Source: Micavibrio sp.
Lineage (GTDB): Bacteria; Pseudomonadota; Alphaproteobacteria; Micavibrionales; Micavibrionaceae
Direction of reading: 5' to 3'
DNA: 64,000 nt
Assembly (NCBI GenBank): GCA_030824805.1
Contig: JAPJRC010000003.1
Span: forward strand, 32,010 to 96,009
The notes beneath the pieces are model-generated. The model was not told where the DNA came from and did not search any database. It saw nothing but the letters and a program-made list of their open reading frames with translations. A program made the position numbers and the translations under genes. Shown one piece after another: positions 36,433 through 46,527 of this stretch. How positions within the stretch are numbered: the stretch's first letter is position 1; every line of letters begins with the position of its first letter.

Positions 36433-37092
36433 TTATTCGTTCCCTTTGGCTTTTGCTTTTGTTCCAGCCTGAGCCTTTGCCAATGCGTCCTTGATTTCCA
36501 GTTTGCGGCCGGCATCGGCAACTTTGCGGTTTGGACGCTCGGGAGCGGCCAGCGCCTTTTCGAGATAAGGAACGGCGGCGCCATATTGTCCGTCATCCAG
36601 CAGGTAGGCCCCATACCAGTAGTTGGTGTCCATGCCGTTCGGGCTGATGGTCAGAGCGGCTTTCAGATGCTGCTGCGCAAGCTTGTCATCGCCGAAACCG
36701 ACAGGCCAGCCCGGAACCTGGTAATACAGCGAGCCGAGCGTCATGTGGGCGGCGCCTTCCATGGCTTTAGGGTCTATTTTCAGAGATTGCTCCAGAAGCG
36801 ACTTTGCCTTTTCGACTTTGGGCAGGCCGGACAGGCTCTTTGTAATATTAGCATCCGTGGCCAGAATGATGGCTTCCCAGATCAGGGCGTCTGCGCTTTT
36901 TGGATTGGCCCTGGTGTAGGCGGCTGAACGCTCTTCCAGTTTTTTAATCGCGGCTAGTTTGGCATCCTTGCCCTGTACCTGGTATTTGATGCGCGCCCAT
37001 TCTTCCTGCAGGCTTTGGGTGGTATCCGCGGCCTTTGCGGCGGCGGGTAGGACGACCAAAAGGGCCGCAAGCAACAGAACAATCTTTTTCAT
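36433..37092 (-). CDS. Periplasmic TPR-like protein
   Basis: A 219-residue secreted protein. A signal peptide (MKKIVLLLAALLVV, cleavage near AAAKA-AD) leads into helical repeat sequence. TPR-like units are seen around KAKSLLEQSLKIDPKAMEGA, DDKLAQQHLKAALTISPNG and QYGAAVPYLEKALAAPE. The conserved GSLYYQVPGWPVGFGDD segment recurs in small periplasmic TPR proteins of unknown role. The ATG at 37092 has GGAG 9 bases upstream; an ATG at 37107 is in frame. It is followed by a strong hairpin. Confidence 0.75.
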   Translation of the reverse strand: MKKIVLLLAALLVVLPAAAKAADTTQSLQEEWARIKYQVQGKDAKLAAIKKLEERSAAYTRANPKSADALIWEAIILATDANITKSLSGLPKVEKAKSLLEQSLKIDPKAMEGAAHMTLGSLYYQVPGWPVGFGDDKLAQQHLKAALTISPNGMDTNYWYGAYLLDDGQYGAAVPYLEKALAAPERPNRKVADAGRKLEIKDALAKAQAGTKAKAKGNE

Positions 37093-37197
37093 CGGGGACT
37101 TCTCCATCCATTCGTTGATTCCACAATAATCTGGACCCGTCAGAGCCAGTTGGCAAGCGCCACGCGTGTGTATTGTGGCGGTGCACAAAAGATTCTT

Positions 37198-38073
37198 CTA
37201 TACGAGATGCGAGGTCCTTACCCACCATTGTGGCTTATTTGTCTGAAGAAAACGTTGCGCAGTGGTGCAAGCATTTGGGTCCGTAAACAAACCGAACACG
37301 GCAGAACCGCTGCCTGTCATGCGCGCAAAGAGACACCCATCCTGCGCGGCTATTACATCTTCCGCTTCTGAAATTTCCGGGATCAATGTTATGGCCGCAT
37401 CCCGGAGGTCGTTTTTCGTTGTTTTAAGGAAGCCCATAAATTCTTGGCTGTTGCCAAACGAATTCGGAATGGATGTCCGATTGGAGAAGATTCCTGTTCT
37501 TTTGGAGAAAACTTCTCTTGTTGATGAATGCTTTCCAGGCCAGGCAACAAGCACATGCAATGGAGGCAGGGCAGGGGATTGTGTTATTTCATCGCCGATG
37601 CCCGTAAAACGGCAGTGTGTGCCGCGATAGCAGACCGGAACATCAGCGCCCAGCGACAAAAGATTTTCATCGCGTTTGGGCATGTCTTTTTGAAAAAGGC
37701 TTTCCATCGCTTTGATGGCACCCGCCGCGTCGGCAGAACCGCCGCCCAATCCTGCGCCGGGCGGAATATTTTTTTCAACGAGCAGAGAGAGTCTATCGTG
37801 TGCATCCGGCGTGGTTTTGCCGTAGAGCCGAACGGCGCGGACGGCAAGATTTTTTTCCTTATCTTCGCCGTGTAGTGCGGAAGCAAAAGGACCATTCATA
37901 TGAAAGGAAAAATTCTCGGCAGGTGCAAGGCTTATGCGTTCAACAATATCAGGCGCGAAAGCGACAAGAGAATCGAGCGTGTGATACCCGTCTTCCCGTT
38001 TGCCGGTTACATGCAGATATAAGTTGATCTTGGCGGGAACCGCAATGACCTGTGCGGAACTGGGTGTGGTCAT
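37198..38073 (-). CDS. ispE: 4-diphosphocytidyl-2-C-methyl-D-erythritol kinase
   Basis: A 291-residue GHMP kinase that phosphorylates CDP-methylerythritol in the MEP isoprenoid pathway. The start VPAKINLYLHVTGKREDGYH is diagnostic. The ATP loop is IPPGAGLGGGSADAAGA, and the C-terminal motif is MTGSGSAVFGLF. It follows the TPR lipoprotein gene by 16 bases on the same strand, so the two are probably co-transcribed. Confidence 0.96.
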   Translation of the reverse strand: MTTPSSAQVIAVPAKINLYLHVTGKREDGYHTLDSLVAFAPDIVERISLAPAENFSFHMNGPFASALHGEDKEKNLAVRAVRLYGKTTPDAHDRLSLLVEKNIPPGAGLGGGSADAAGAIKAMESLFQKDMPKRDENLLSLGADVPVCYRGTHCRFTGIGDEITQSPALPPLHVLVAWPGKHSSTREVFSKRTGIFSNRTSIPNSFGNSQEFMGFLKTTKNDLRDAAITLIPEISEAEDVIAAQDGCLFARMTGSGSAVFGLFTDPNACTTAQRFLQTNKPQWWVRTSHLV

Positions 38074-38089
38074 GGCGGTTCTTTCGTAT

Positions 38090-39907
38090 TTAGTTCTTAA
38101 CGACAGGCGGTTCTGTTTTTACCGGTTCCTGCTTGGCGCTTTTCGCTTCCATCACAGATGGTTTCTTGTCGGAAAGCCCGTCGCTGATCTTGGTGCCAAG
38201 CTCGGCTTTTTGTTTTTCGTCTTCGGTGTGGTTCAGCGCGCGCTGCCATTGAAAACGTGCCTCGCTCTTGCGTCCAACTTTCCAGTAAGCATCGCCCAGA
38301 TGGTCGTTGATGGTGGCGTCATAGGGAATAAGCTCTACGGCCTTTTCAAGTTGCGTTGCCGCATGGTCGTATTGGCCCATCTTGTAATAAACCCAACCCA
38401 GAGAGTCGACGATATACCCGTCTTCGGGTTTGAGGGTTGCGGCCTTCTGGATCATCTCCAGCGCCTTATCAAGCTTCTTGCCCTGATCGGCCCAGCTATA
38501 GCCCAGATAGTTGAGAAGATAAGGGTGGTTGGGGCGGAATTCGAGCGCCGCCTGCAAGTCTTCTTCGGCGCGGCCCATATCGCCCGTGCGTTCATAGCTC
38601 ATACCGCGCGCATAAAATACGCTCCAGTGGTCTTCGGTGATCTTGCCGCCCAGCGCTTCAATGGCGCGGTTATACGCTTTGATGGCCTCTTCGTGACGGT
38701 CCGCCCGGCGGTAGATATCGCCTATCTGGATAAGGGCGTTGTAATCCTTGTTCTTGGCATACAGGTCTTCGAGAAACTTGATGGACTCATCCGTCTTTCC
38801 TTGCTCTTCCAGAAGCTCGGCTGCACTGCGCAACGCCTCAAGATAAGAGGGGCTGTTTTCAGGAACGGATTTGTATGCGGCGATGGCGTCATCGGTGCGA
38901 TTTGATTTTATCATCATGCGCGCAAGCAGGAGTTTCGCGTCATCCTGCGAATTGTCCAGATGCAGCGCCAGTCGTGTGAAGACGAGGGCGGAGTCGTCGC
39001 TCTGATCCTGAAAGAGGATGCGTGCCATGTTGTAGAACGCTTCGGCAGCGCCTTGCGCAGGTGTCTGAATTCTTTCGCCTTGTGCAGCGTCGAGATTGGC
39101 GCGCTTCTTCTCAAGCTGTGCCAGACGGTTTCCGCCCGTCGTTTCCTTATATTCGGTGATCAGCGTGTCGTAGATTTTTTCCGCCAGTTCCTTTTCACCC
39201 TGACGCGCATAGACATCGCCCATCATTTCGAGAATGTGGATGTCCGCACCGCCGCCAGTCAGCACATTGACGAAATATTTTTTAGGGTCGGTAACCGTGC
39301 CCATGTAATCCGCAATAAGCAGCGCGTGGTAAGCGTGCAGCGGTCCGTTGGCGATCAGCGCATCCAGATCGACTTTTTTGTTCGGCGCTTCCGACCAAGC
39401 AATCAGAATGGGGCGAATGAAATCGGCAATACCGTTTTGCGGCATTTTTGAAAGCGTGCTGACAGCGCTGTCATATTCCTGACGCGCAATCTCATCGACG
39501 CCGACGAAGAGAAGGCCGAGCAGGTTTTTGCTGTCTTCATCGAGCACGCGGCGGGACATCGCTATCGCGCGTTCCGCATCGCCGCTTTGCATGGCGAGGA
39601 TCATGGCGCGTTGTTGCAGATCGAGATTTTCCGGATCGAGCTGGATAAGCTTGTCGATATATTTGTTGGCGGTGCCCCAGTCCTGACGATACTGGGCGAA
39701 CTGGCTTGCAAGATAGCTTCCGGCGACCGTGTCGCGTACGTAATCGGAAGGCAAGCCGTCTTCAGCCAGCCTGTGCGCCTGCGGCTCGTCTTTGCCTTTG
39801 AGCCAGTCCAGCCAGCTGGTCTTACCGGATTGTCCGCCGTCATCGCACCCGCCGAGCAAAGCTACCGCGCTCAGGGTAAGAAGGAGTTTTTTTTGTGTGT
39901 CAGTCAT
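38090..39907 (-). CDS. TPR-repeat lipoprotein
   Basis: A 605-residue protein. A lipoprotein signal ends at LLGGC (C21). It is followed by at least ten tetratricopeptide-like repeats, clearest near the C-terminus: YNALIQIGDIYRRADRHEEA, AEEDLQAALEFRPNHPYLLN, YIVDSLGWVYYKMGQYDHAA and INDHLGDAYWKVGRKSEA. The tail is Lys/Pro/Glu-rich. This is the TPR protein commonly found just upstream of ispE in alphaproteobacteria. It probably scaffolds envelope complexes, but no specific function is known. Confidence 0.88.
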   Translation of the reverse strand: MTDTQKKLLLTLSAVALLGGCDDGGQSGKTSWLDWLKGKDEPQAHRLAEDGLPSDYVRDTVAGSYLASQFAQYRQDWGTANKYIDKLIQLDPENLDLQQRAMILAMQSGDAERAIAMSRRVLDEDSKNLLGLLFVGVDEIARQEYDSAVSTLSKMPQNGIADFIRPILIAWSEAPNKKVDLDALIANGPLHAYHALLIADYMGTVTDPKKYFVNVLTGGGADIHILEMMGDVYARQGEKELAEKIYDTLITEYKETTGGNRLAQLEKKRANLDAAQGERIQTPAQGAAEAFYNMARILFQDQSDDSALVFTRLALHLDNSQDDAKLLLARMMIKSNRTDDAIAAYKSVPENSPSYLEALRSAAELLEEQGKTDESIKFLEDLYAKNKDYNALIQIGDIYRRADRHEEAIKAYNRAIEALGGKITEDHWSVFYARGMSYERTGDMGRAEEDLQAALEFRPNHPYLLNYLGYSWADQGKKLDKALEMIQKAATLKPEDGYIVDSLGWVYYKMGQYDHAATQLEKAVELIPYDATINDHLGDAYWKVGRKSEARFQWQRALNHTEDEKQKAELGTKISDGLSDKKPSVMEAKSAKQEPVKTEPPVVKN

Positions 39908-39928
39908 GGGCGTTATCCGGTTTAAAGA

Positions 39929-41560
39929 TTACATGTTCGGGTAATTGGGGCCGCCGCCGCCTTGCGGCACGGTCCAGTCGATATTCTGGGACGGGTCCTT
40001 AATGTCGCATGTCTTACAGTGTACACAATTCTGTGCGTTGATGACGAACTTTTTGGCGCCCGCTTCTTCCACAACTTCATAGACGGCGGCAGGGCAATAG
40101 CGTTGTGCGGGCTCTGCATATTCCGGCAGATTGACCATAATCGGGATGCTTGGATCTTTCAGCTTCAGATGGCTTGGCTGGTCTTCCTCGTGCATCGTGT
40201 TTGAAAGCTGGACCGAGGTCAGGCGGTCGAACGTCAAAACGCCGTCGGGTTTGGGGTAGTCGATTACCACGCTGTCTTTTGCCTTTTTCAATTGTTTGAA
40301 ATCGGCATGGTTGCGCAAAGTGTAGGGAAGCATCCATCCGCCGATCGTCTGGAACCCTGCATGAATTATGCCAAACAGCAAGCCCCAATGGAATCCGGGG
40401 CGGATATTCCGGACTTTTTTCAGTTCGGTGTACATCCACGACGCTTTATAGCCATCGGTGAAAGCGGTGCATTCGCGGTTGTCGCCGCCTGCGGCGATAA
40501 AGGGCGCGAGCGCTTCGGCCGCCACCATGCCGGATTTCATGGCGAGGTGGTTGCCCTTGATTTTGGGCACGTTCAAAAACCCTGCCGTGTCGCCAACAAG
40601 GACGCCGCCCGGGAAGGTGAGTTTGGGCTGTGATTGCAGGCCACCTTCGACGAGCGCGCGGGCGCCGTATGACACGCGGCGGCCGCCTTCGAGATAGGCT
40701 TTGATGGCGGGGTGGGTTTTAAAACGCTGCATCTCGTTGAACGGTGAAAGATACGGGTTCTCATAGTCGAGGCCGGTGACAAAGCCGATGGAGACCAGAT
40801 TGTCGCCGAAGTGATACATCCACGAACCACCGTAAGTTTTTGAATCCAGTGGCCAACCGAGCGTGTGCATGGTCAGGCCTTTTTTGAATTTTTCCGGCTT
40901 GATCTCCCACAACTCTTTCACGCCAAGCCCATAGGTTTGCGGATCGGAATTTTTGCGAAGGTTGAATTTCTCGATCAGCTTTTTGGTGAGCGATCCGTGG
41001 CAACCTTCTGCAAACACTGTCTGTTTTGCGTGAAGTTCAACGCCCGGTGTAAAGTCTGCGCGTCTTTCGCCGTCCTTGCCGATGCCCATGTCGCCTGTGG
41101 CGACGCCGATCACTTCGCCCGATTTATTGTACAAAACTTCGGCCGCTGCGAAGCCGGGGAAGATTTCCACGCCGATTTCCTCGGCTTGTCCCGCCAGCCA
41201 TCTGCCCAGCTCACCGATCGAAATGATGTAATTGCCGTGGTTGTTCATTTGCGGCGGGTTGGGAAGAGAGATCGCTAAGCTCTTTGTTAGAAAGACAAAA
41301 CGGTCTTCCTTGCATTCGGTGTTGAGCGGTGCGCCGCGTTCTTTCCAATCCGGAATAAGTTCATCGAGCGCGCGTGTTTCGAAGGCGGCACCCGAGAGCA
41401 GGTGGGCGCCCACCTCTGACCCTTTTTCAAGGACGCAGACCGAAAGATCGGGAGAAAGCTGTTTCAGGCGGATGGCGCAGGACAGGCCGGAAGGGCCGGC
41501 GCCGACGATCACCACGTCATATTCCATCACATCGCGGTCTGGGCGGATCGGGTCGGGCAT
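39929..41560 (-). CDS. Electron-transfer flavoprotein-ubiquinone oxidoreductase
   Basis: A 543-residue membrane-associated flavoprotein that passes electrons from ETF, hence from fatty-acid and amino-acid oxidation, to ubiquinone. The FAD-binding motif VVIVGAGPSGLSCAIRL is near the start, and GCHGSLTKKL and GDTAGFLNVPKIKG are family signatures. The 4Fe-4S ligands are in the C-terminus, in CPAAVYE and NCVHCKTCDIKDP. GGAG lies 9 bases before the ATG at 41560. Gene order places it with housekeeping functions, not with etfBA. Confidence 0.96.
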   Translation of the reverse strand: MPDPIRPDRDVMEYDVVIVGAGPSGLSCAIRLKQLSPDLSVCVLEKGSEVGAHLLSGAAFETRALDELIPDWKERGAPLNTECKEDRFVFLTKSLAISLPNPPQMNNHGNYIISIGELGRWLAGQAEEIGVEIFPGFAAAEVLYNKSGEVIGVATGDMGIGKDGERRADFTPGVELHAKQTVFAEGCHGSLTKKLIEKFNLRKNSDPQTYGLGVKELWEIKPEKFKKGLTMHTLGWPLDSKTYGGSWMYHFGDNLVSIGFVTGLDYENPYLSPFNEMQRFKTHPAIKAYLEGGRRVSYGARALVEGGLQSQPKLTFPGGVLVGDTAGFLNVPKIKGNHLAMKSGMVAAEALAPFIAAGGDNRECTAFTDGYKASWMYTELKKVRNIRPGFHWGLLFGIIHAGFQTIGGWMLPYTLRNHADFKQLKKAKDSVVIDYPKPDGVLTFDRLTSVQLSNTMHEEDQPSHLKLKDPSIPIMVNLPEYAEPAQRYCPAAVYEVVEEAGAKKFVINAQNCVHCKTCDIKDPSQNIDWTVPQGGGGPNYPNM

Positions 41561-41668
41561 CTTCAGGCTTCTCCTTGTCTTTGACGAGTATATATTCTTA
41601 GTTTAAAAGAACGGTTACCCCAAGTAAATAACCTAGCTAAATCATATAGAAAGCATGGGATAGCGGCT

Positions 41669-42274
41669 TTGGCCCTTAGAACTAGAATACCTATTACGAT
41701 CCGGGACGGCATCAAGGCCGAGATAGTGTCTTTCACTTTTGAAGGGCATGAAACCGAAGATATCGCCCTGCTTTTTCCCGGATGGGACAAAAAAGGCGAC
41801 ACGCTGGTGCGCATCCATTCGGAATGCCTGACCGGCGATGTGTTCGGTTCGCACCGGTGTGATTGTAACGGCCAGTTGAACGAAGCGATCGACCGTATGG
41901 CGGTGGATGGCGGCGTTTTGATCTATCTGCGCCAGGAAGGGCGGGGGATTGGACTTTATAACAAGCTGGACGCTTACAAGCTGCAGATTGAAAACGGCAA
42001 GGACACGTTCGAGGCCAACGCCCATCTTGGCCTGCCGCTGGATGGGCGCGATTACAAGATCGCGGTCAACATGCTGAATGATCTGGGTGTGCAATCGGTA
42101 TGGCTTCTCACCAACAATCCGGACAAGGTTTCGGCGCTGGAAAAATCCGGCATTCATGTTCATGCCATGGTGCCGACGGCCGTGCACGCGACGGACGACA
42201 ACGTTTCGTATCTGACTGTCAAGCGCGCGCACGGCCACAAGATCGGCGATATCATCGTTGGCAATCGTGAGTAA
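41669..42274 (+). CDS. ribA: GTP cyclohydrolase II
   Basis: A 201-residue enzyme for the first committed step of riboflavin synthesis, opening GTP. The zinc-binding block is HSECLTGDVFGSHRCDC, followed by LRQEGRGIGLYNKL. The stand-alone form lacks the RibB domain that many bacteria fuse to it. No ATG or GTG is available upstream before an in-frame stop at 41639, so the TTG at 41669 is the best start, with only a weak purine-rich site. No FMN riboswitch is visible upstream. Its stop overlaps the start of ribD. Confidence 0.93.
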   Translation: MALRTRIPITIRDGIKAEIVSFTFEGHETEDIALLFPGWDKKGDTLVRIHSECLTGDVFGSHRCDCNGQLNEAIDRMAVDGGVLIYLRQEGRGIGLYNKLDAYKLQIENGKDTFEANAHLGLPLDGRDYKIAVNMLNDLGVQSVWLLTNNPDKVSALEKSGIHVHAMVPTAVHATDDNVSYLTVKRAHGHKIGDIIVGNRE

Positions 42275-43349
42275 AACGCAGCACACATATTATATGGCTC
42301 GTGCGCTGGAGCTTGCACGCGCAGGTCTGGGACGTGTCGCACCGAACCCTTCTGTCGGATGCGTGCTTGTCAAAGATGGTGAAGTGATCACGGAGGCGCG
42401 CACATCTGATGGCGGCCATCCGCATGCGGAGGCGGCTGCCTTGAAAAAGGCGGGCGCGCATGCAAACGACGCTATAGCTTATGTCACGCTTGAACCCTGC
42501 TTTAAAGAAGCAGGCGTATGCTGTTCCAATCTCTTGATAAAATCCGGCGTATCGAAAGTGATTGTCGGTTGTCTGGATGAAAATCCGGCTATCCGCGGCA
42601 AGGGCGTTGCGGCGCTGGAGCGTGCAGGCATTTCCGTTGAAGTCGGATGTCTTGAAGAAGAATGCCGCGAACTGAACAAAGGCTTTTTTCTTTCGAAAAC
42701 GAATGCGCGTCCGCTGGTCACGCTTAAGATCGCGCTGTCACTGGATGGAAAGATTGCAACCCGTAACGGGCATAGCCAGTGGATCACAGGCGAAGAGGCG
42801 CGACGCCGCGTGCATGAAATGCGGTCTACCCACGATGCGATCCTGACCGGGATAGGCACCGTTCTGGCCGACGACCCGCAGCTTACGGCGCGCATCGAAG
42901 GAGTAAACCACACCATACGCCGCTGTGTTCTGGATACGGATGGACGTATGCCGGTTTCGGCGCGCATGCTCAGCGACAAGGCAGGGCCGGTAACGGTTTT
43001 TTCTGGCAGAAACGGCGGAAATCTGCCGGATGTAGAGGTGGTCACAACCCCTGTGTGCCTTAACGGCACGCTGGACCTGAATTTTGTTCTGGCGCATCTG
43101 GCCGAGAAGGGCGTTACCCGGCTTATGGTTGAGGCAGGGCAGGGGGTGTTCACATCCTTCCTGAAATCCGGCCTGTGGGATCACTTATATATAATGAGAG
43201 CGCCCGTGATTGTCGGGGCCGATGGTGTGGACGCGTTCGGTGGGCTGGACACTGATACGCTGGACGCGGCTTTGCGGCCTGTTCTCGTTTCCCGCGAAGC
43301 GCTGGGGACTGACCTTCTGGAGATTTATGCACCGCCAGTTTCGGCCTGA
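42267..43349 (+). CDS. ribD: Bifunctional riboflavin deaminase/reductase
   Basis: A 360-residue enzyme that deaminates and then reduces the pyrimidine intermediate of riboflavin synthesis. The deaminase domain has HPHAEAAAL and a zinc site in LEPCFKEAGVCC, about two residues shorter than the common PCSHxGRTPPCC. The reductase domain begins near VTLKIALSLDGKIA and contains GIGTVLADDPQLTAR and LMVEAGQGVFTSF. The GTG at 42267 overlaps the ribA stop and gives the usual N-terminus; TTG at 42258 and ATG at 42294 are alternatives. Confidence 0.93.
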   Translation: MSKTQHTYYMARALELARAGLGRVAPNPSVGCVLVKDGEVITEARTSDGGHPHAEAAALKKAGAHANDAIAYVTLEPCFKEAGVCCSNLLIKSGVSKVIVGCLDENPAIRGKGVAALERAGISVEVGCLEEECRELNKGFFLSKTNARPLVTLKIALSLDGKIATRNGHSQWITGEEARRRVHEMRSTHDAILTGIGTVLADDPQLTARIEGVNHTIRRCVLDTDGRMPVSARMLSDKAGPVTVFSGRNGGNLPDVEVVTTPVCLNGTLDLNFVLAHLAEKGVTRLMVEAGQGVFTSFLKSGLWDHLYIMRAPVIVGADGVDAFGGLDTDTLDAALRPVLVSREALGTDLLEIYAPPVSA

Positions 43350-43391
43350 AGGACATAAGGCTTTCGCCGCTTTTCAAAACTACTTATATAT

Positions 43392-44270
43392 ATGTCTATC
43401 ATGACATCTGCGAACCCGTACCTTGCCGCGCTGAACTGGCACCTCGATATCGGGGCTGACGAAGCGCTGTCCGACCATCCGGTAGACCGGACGGTATCGG
43501 CGGCGAGCGTTCTAAAATCGCTGGGTGCGAATGGCGACGCCGCACCACCACCAATCACCGCATCCATCCGTTCCGCCCCGTTGATGCCGCCATCGGCCCA
43601 GGAAAGCGGGGCCGATCTCCTCGGCACGGCGCAGGCACGTGTGGAGGCGGCCAAACTGGCGGCTTCCTGCCAGAATCTGGACGAATTGCGGGCGGCGATA
43701 GCGGGTTTTGAGGGGCTGGCCATCCGCAAGACGGCCACGAACATGGTGTTTTCCGACGGCAACCCACAAGCACGGGTGATGCTGGTCGGCGAGGCGCCGG
43801 GCGCGGATGAAGACCGTCAGGGCAAGCCTTTCGTCGGTGTCAGCGGGCAACTGCTGGACCGGATGCTGAAATGCATCGGCCTTTTCCGCACCGAAGAAGA
43901 TCCTGCCAAAGCCGTTTACATTTCCAACATCCTGAACTGGCGTCCGCCGGGCAACCGCACGCCGAGCCCTGCGGAGATTGATATCTCGCTTCCTTTTATC
44001 GAGCGCCATATCGCCCTGGTCAAACCGCGGGTGCTTATCCTTTGCGGCGGCGTATCGGCGAAAGGCCTTCTGGGTAGCGGGGATTCCATCTCGAAGCTGC
44101 GCGGCAAGTTTCATGACTACCGCCCCCTTACTGACGGGGTGTCGAATAATACTTCCCCAATACCAGCCATTGCTACCTACCATCCTGCTTATCTTCTCCG
44201 CACCCCATCCCACAAGGCGATGGCGTGGTCGGACCTTTTGATGCTCCAGGCCAGATTGGAACAAAATTAG
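43392..44270 (+). CDS. Uracil-DNA glycosylase, family 4-like, without visible Fe-S cysteines
   Basis: A 292-residue glycosylase that removes uracil from DNA. The N-terminal 90 residues are low-complexity. The catalytic domain shows the water-activating motif [17 protein letters not shown] and the C-terminal HPAYLLR with H264. Family 4 enzymes usually carry four cysteines for a 4Fe-4S cluster. Here the positions where I expect them read [24 protein letters not shown] and [11 protein letters not shown], with no cysteine, so the cluster is probably missing. An in-frame ATG at 43401 is an alternative start. It lies 42 bases after ribD. Confidence 0.88.
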   Translation: MSIMTSANPYLAALNWHLDIGADEALSDHPVDRTVSAASVLKSLGANGDAAPPPITASIRSAPLMPPSAQESGADLLGTAQARVEAAKLAASCQNLDELRAAIAGFEGLAIRKTATNMVFSDGNPQARVMLVGEAPGADEDRQGKPFVGVSGQLLDRMLKCIGLFRTEEDPAKAVYISNILNWRPPGNRTPSPAEIDISLPFIERHIALVKPRVLILCGGVSAKGLLGSGDSISKLRGKFHDYRPLTDGVSNNTSPIPAIATYHPAYLLRTPSHKAMAWSDLLMLQARLEQN

Positions 44271-44432
44271 CCTGTCCGCCGTTTACGGTGGCCATATTGG
44301 CTAAGAAAAGGTTAACGATAGTTCGAAGCAAATTGTTCAAGTTATTGTTTTTACTTGATATTTTTTAATCGAGTTGACGCGCTGGGGAAAAGCGCCTATC
44401 AAACCGGCTCAAATCTGAAGATAGAGTTAACA

Positions 44433-46382
44433 ATGTCTCGATTGAAAGGGTGTGTCGCTGCGGGGCTGCGCATCTGGAATACAAAACCCGCGTTGCTGAC
44501 GAAATACGGCCGCGTTTCCTGCTTACTGCTCGCAGGTCCTCTTGCCCTTATCGTCGGCGTCACTTCTCTGGTTGGCGTATCGGGCTCTTCTATTCCTGTA
44601 CCGCCGCGCAAGCCGGATGTGGCGACTCTCATCCGCGATGGAATTATTAACGCCTCGTATCCCCAACAAGCACGCCGCACCGCCGCCGAAGAACAAGCAT
44701 ACCGTTCGCCGCTGGCGGGGGCACAGATGGATCTGTACCGCGACATCTTCCGTTTCCAGTCGGCGGGCTCCTTTGCCGAGGCCGATATCCTTATCGCCAG
44801 ACTCAAGGACAGTTCCCTTATGGGGCATGTGCTGGCGCAACGTTATCTGCACGCATCCTACAAAGCCGGTTTCGAAGAGCTTGCCGACTGGCTCGCCAAT
44901 TATGCCGACCATCCGCAGGCTGACCGGATTGCCCGACTGGCCATGGCACGTGCGCCTGGTGGATCGGCCAAGCTGGTCAAGGCATCCTACAGCGCCTCGA
45001 CCATAGAAGAGCTGGACGAGCACGGCATGGATGCGAAAGTTTATCAGCCTGAAATAGAGCGCACCGCCGCCCAGAACGCGCTGGCCAAAGACCTGATCAA
45101 GAGCGTCCGCCGCTCCATCCAGATTTACGAGCCGTCTGCCGCCTTGCGCACGCTCAATGAAAGCCCGACATCCGTCTATCTCGACAAAGTTGAAAAAGAC
45201 CGCATCCGCGCCATGATCGCCGCCGGCTATCTTTATGCCGGAAAGGTGGAAGAGGCGGAGCGCCTTTCCGCACAGGCGGTCAACGGTTCGCGCGGCAAGG
45301 CGCCGATGGGCGGCTGGGTACACGGGCTCGCGAAATGGCGTGAAGGCCGTTATGCGCAAGCCGCACAATCTTTCGAAATCACAGCGTATTCTCCATATTC
45401 ATCCGGCGATATGGTTGCCGCCGCAGCGTACTGGGCGGCGCGCGCGCATGAAAAAGCCGGACACAGCCGCAGACATTCCCAAACGCTGAAGCTGGCCGCC
45501 GATTATCCGCGCACTTTCTACGGCATGCTCGCGACCGCTGCTTTGGGACGCGACGCCGATCTGAACTGGGATGCGCCTGAGCTTTCCGCATCCGAAGAAA
45601 GCGAGCTCTTGGAATCTGCGCCAGGCCAACGCGCGGAGAAGCTGCTGGCCGCAGGAGAAATTACACTGGCCGAAGCCGAGATCCGCGCGCTTTACGTCAA
45701 GGGCAATAGCGACCGCAAGAAGGCGCTGCTGGCTTATGCCTATGAGCGCCAGCTTCCTTCGCTGACGATGAAGCTCGCACATGCTGTGGGCTTCAAAGGC
45801 AAGGATGTTTATGACTCTGCGCTGTATCCCGCCATGCCATGGAGCCCCAACCAGGGCTTCCGCATCGATCGCGCGCTGATCCACGCCATCATCCGTCAGG
45901 AATCGCGTTTCAATGCTTCGGCCGAAAACAAATCTTCGGGTGCAACGGGCTTGATGCAGTTGATGCCAACCACGGCGAACCATGTTGCGGACACGGATAT
46001 CTTCACGGACCGCGAAGGCAAAAATCTTTTAAAGACAGCAGAGGTCAATCTCGATCTCGGCCAGAAATATATCGAAGAGCTTTTAAACAATTCGCTGGTC
46101 GGACAGGATCTGCTTTCGCTTGCGATTGCATACAACGCAGGCCCCGGCACGCTGGCAAAATGGAAATCCGAACGCGCGGACATTGATGATCCGTTGCTGT
46201 TCATCGAAACGATCCCGTTTGCAGAGACGCGTGCTTATGTCGAACGTGTGTTGTGCAATTACTGGATTTACCGCATGCGTTTTGACCAGCAGGATGATTC
46301 CATCACCGAACTCGCTTCGGCGCGCTGGCCGCGTTACGCCGCGCTCGACAAAGGCGCTGTTAAGTTCGCTGCGGCTGAATAA
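44433..46382 (+). CDS. Soluble lytic murein transglycosylase (Slt70-like)
   Basis: A 649-residue peptidoglycan-cleaving enzyme of the periplasm. A hydrophobic segment at about residues 30-50 is a signal anchor. A long alpha-helical superhelix follows, then the C-terminal SLT domain with catalytic E490 in IIRQESRFNA, SSGATGLMQLMP and AIAYNAGPGTL. The ATG at 44433 is preferred; a TTG at 44355 would add an unlikely leader. A clear terminator follows 8 bases after the stop. Confidence 0.92.
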   Translation: MSRLKGCVAAGLRIWNTKPALLTKYGRVSCLLLAGPLALIVGVTSLVGVSGSSIPVPPRKPDVATLIRDGIINASYPQQARRTAAEEQAYRSPLAGAQMDLYRDIFRFQSAGSFAEADILIARLKDSSLMGHVLAQRYLHASYKAGFEELADWLANYADHPQADRIARLAMARAPGGSAKLVKASYSASTIEELDEHGMDAKVYQPEIERTAAQNALAKDLIKSVRRSIQIYEPSAALRTLNESPTSVYLDKVEKDRIRAMIAAGYLYAGKVEEAERLSAQAVNGSRGKAPMGGWVHGLAKWREGRYAQAAQSFEITAYSPYSSGDMVAAAAYWAARAHEKAGHSRRHSQTLKLAADYPRTFYGMLATAALGRDADLNWDAPELSASEESELLESAPGQRAEKLLAAGEITLAEAEIRALYVKGNSDRKKALLAYAYERQLPSLTMKLAHAVGFKGKDVYDSALYPAMPWSPNQGFRIDRALIHAIIRQESRFNASAENKSSGATGLMQLMPTTANHVADTDIFTDREGKNLLKTAEVNLDLGQKYIEELLNNSLVGQDLLSLAIAYNAGPGTLAKWKSERADIDDPLLFIETIPFAETRAYVERVLCNYWIYRMRFDQQDDSITELASARWPRYAALDKGAVKFAAAE

Positions 46383-46390
46383 AAGGCCTG

Positions 46391-46416
46391 ACAGGACCAT
46401 TTCGGTCCTGTATTTT
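46391..46416 (+). terminator. Rho-independent terminator after slt
   Basis: An 8-bp perfect stem, ACAGGACC (46391-46398) and GGTCCTGT (46404-46411), with a 5-base loop and the T-rich run ATTTTTC. Confidence 0.85.
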
Positions 46417-46527
46417 TCAATTATATCAAAAACTTAAGAGAAATTACAGCTGTATGTTTTCTTGACGCGTAAGCGGCAGAGGCAGAGAATCCCCATAATG
46501 ATTATCCAACCGCGAAGGGGGCTCGCC

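Noticed and set aside
41561..41668. Possible FMN riboswitch before ribA
   Set aside because: The 108-base gap is AT-rich and shows none of the conserved RFN element segments.
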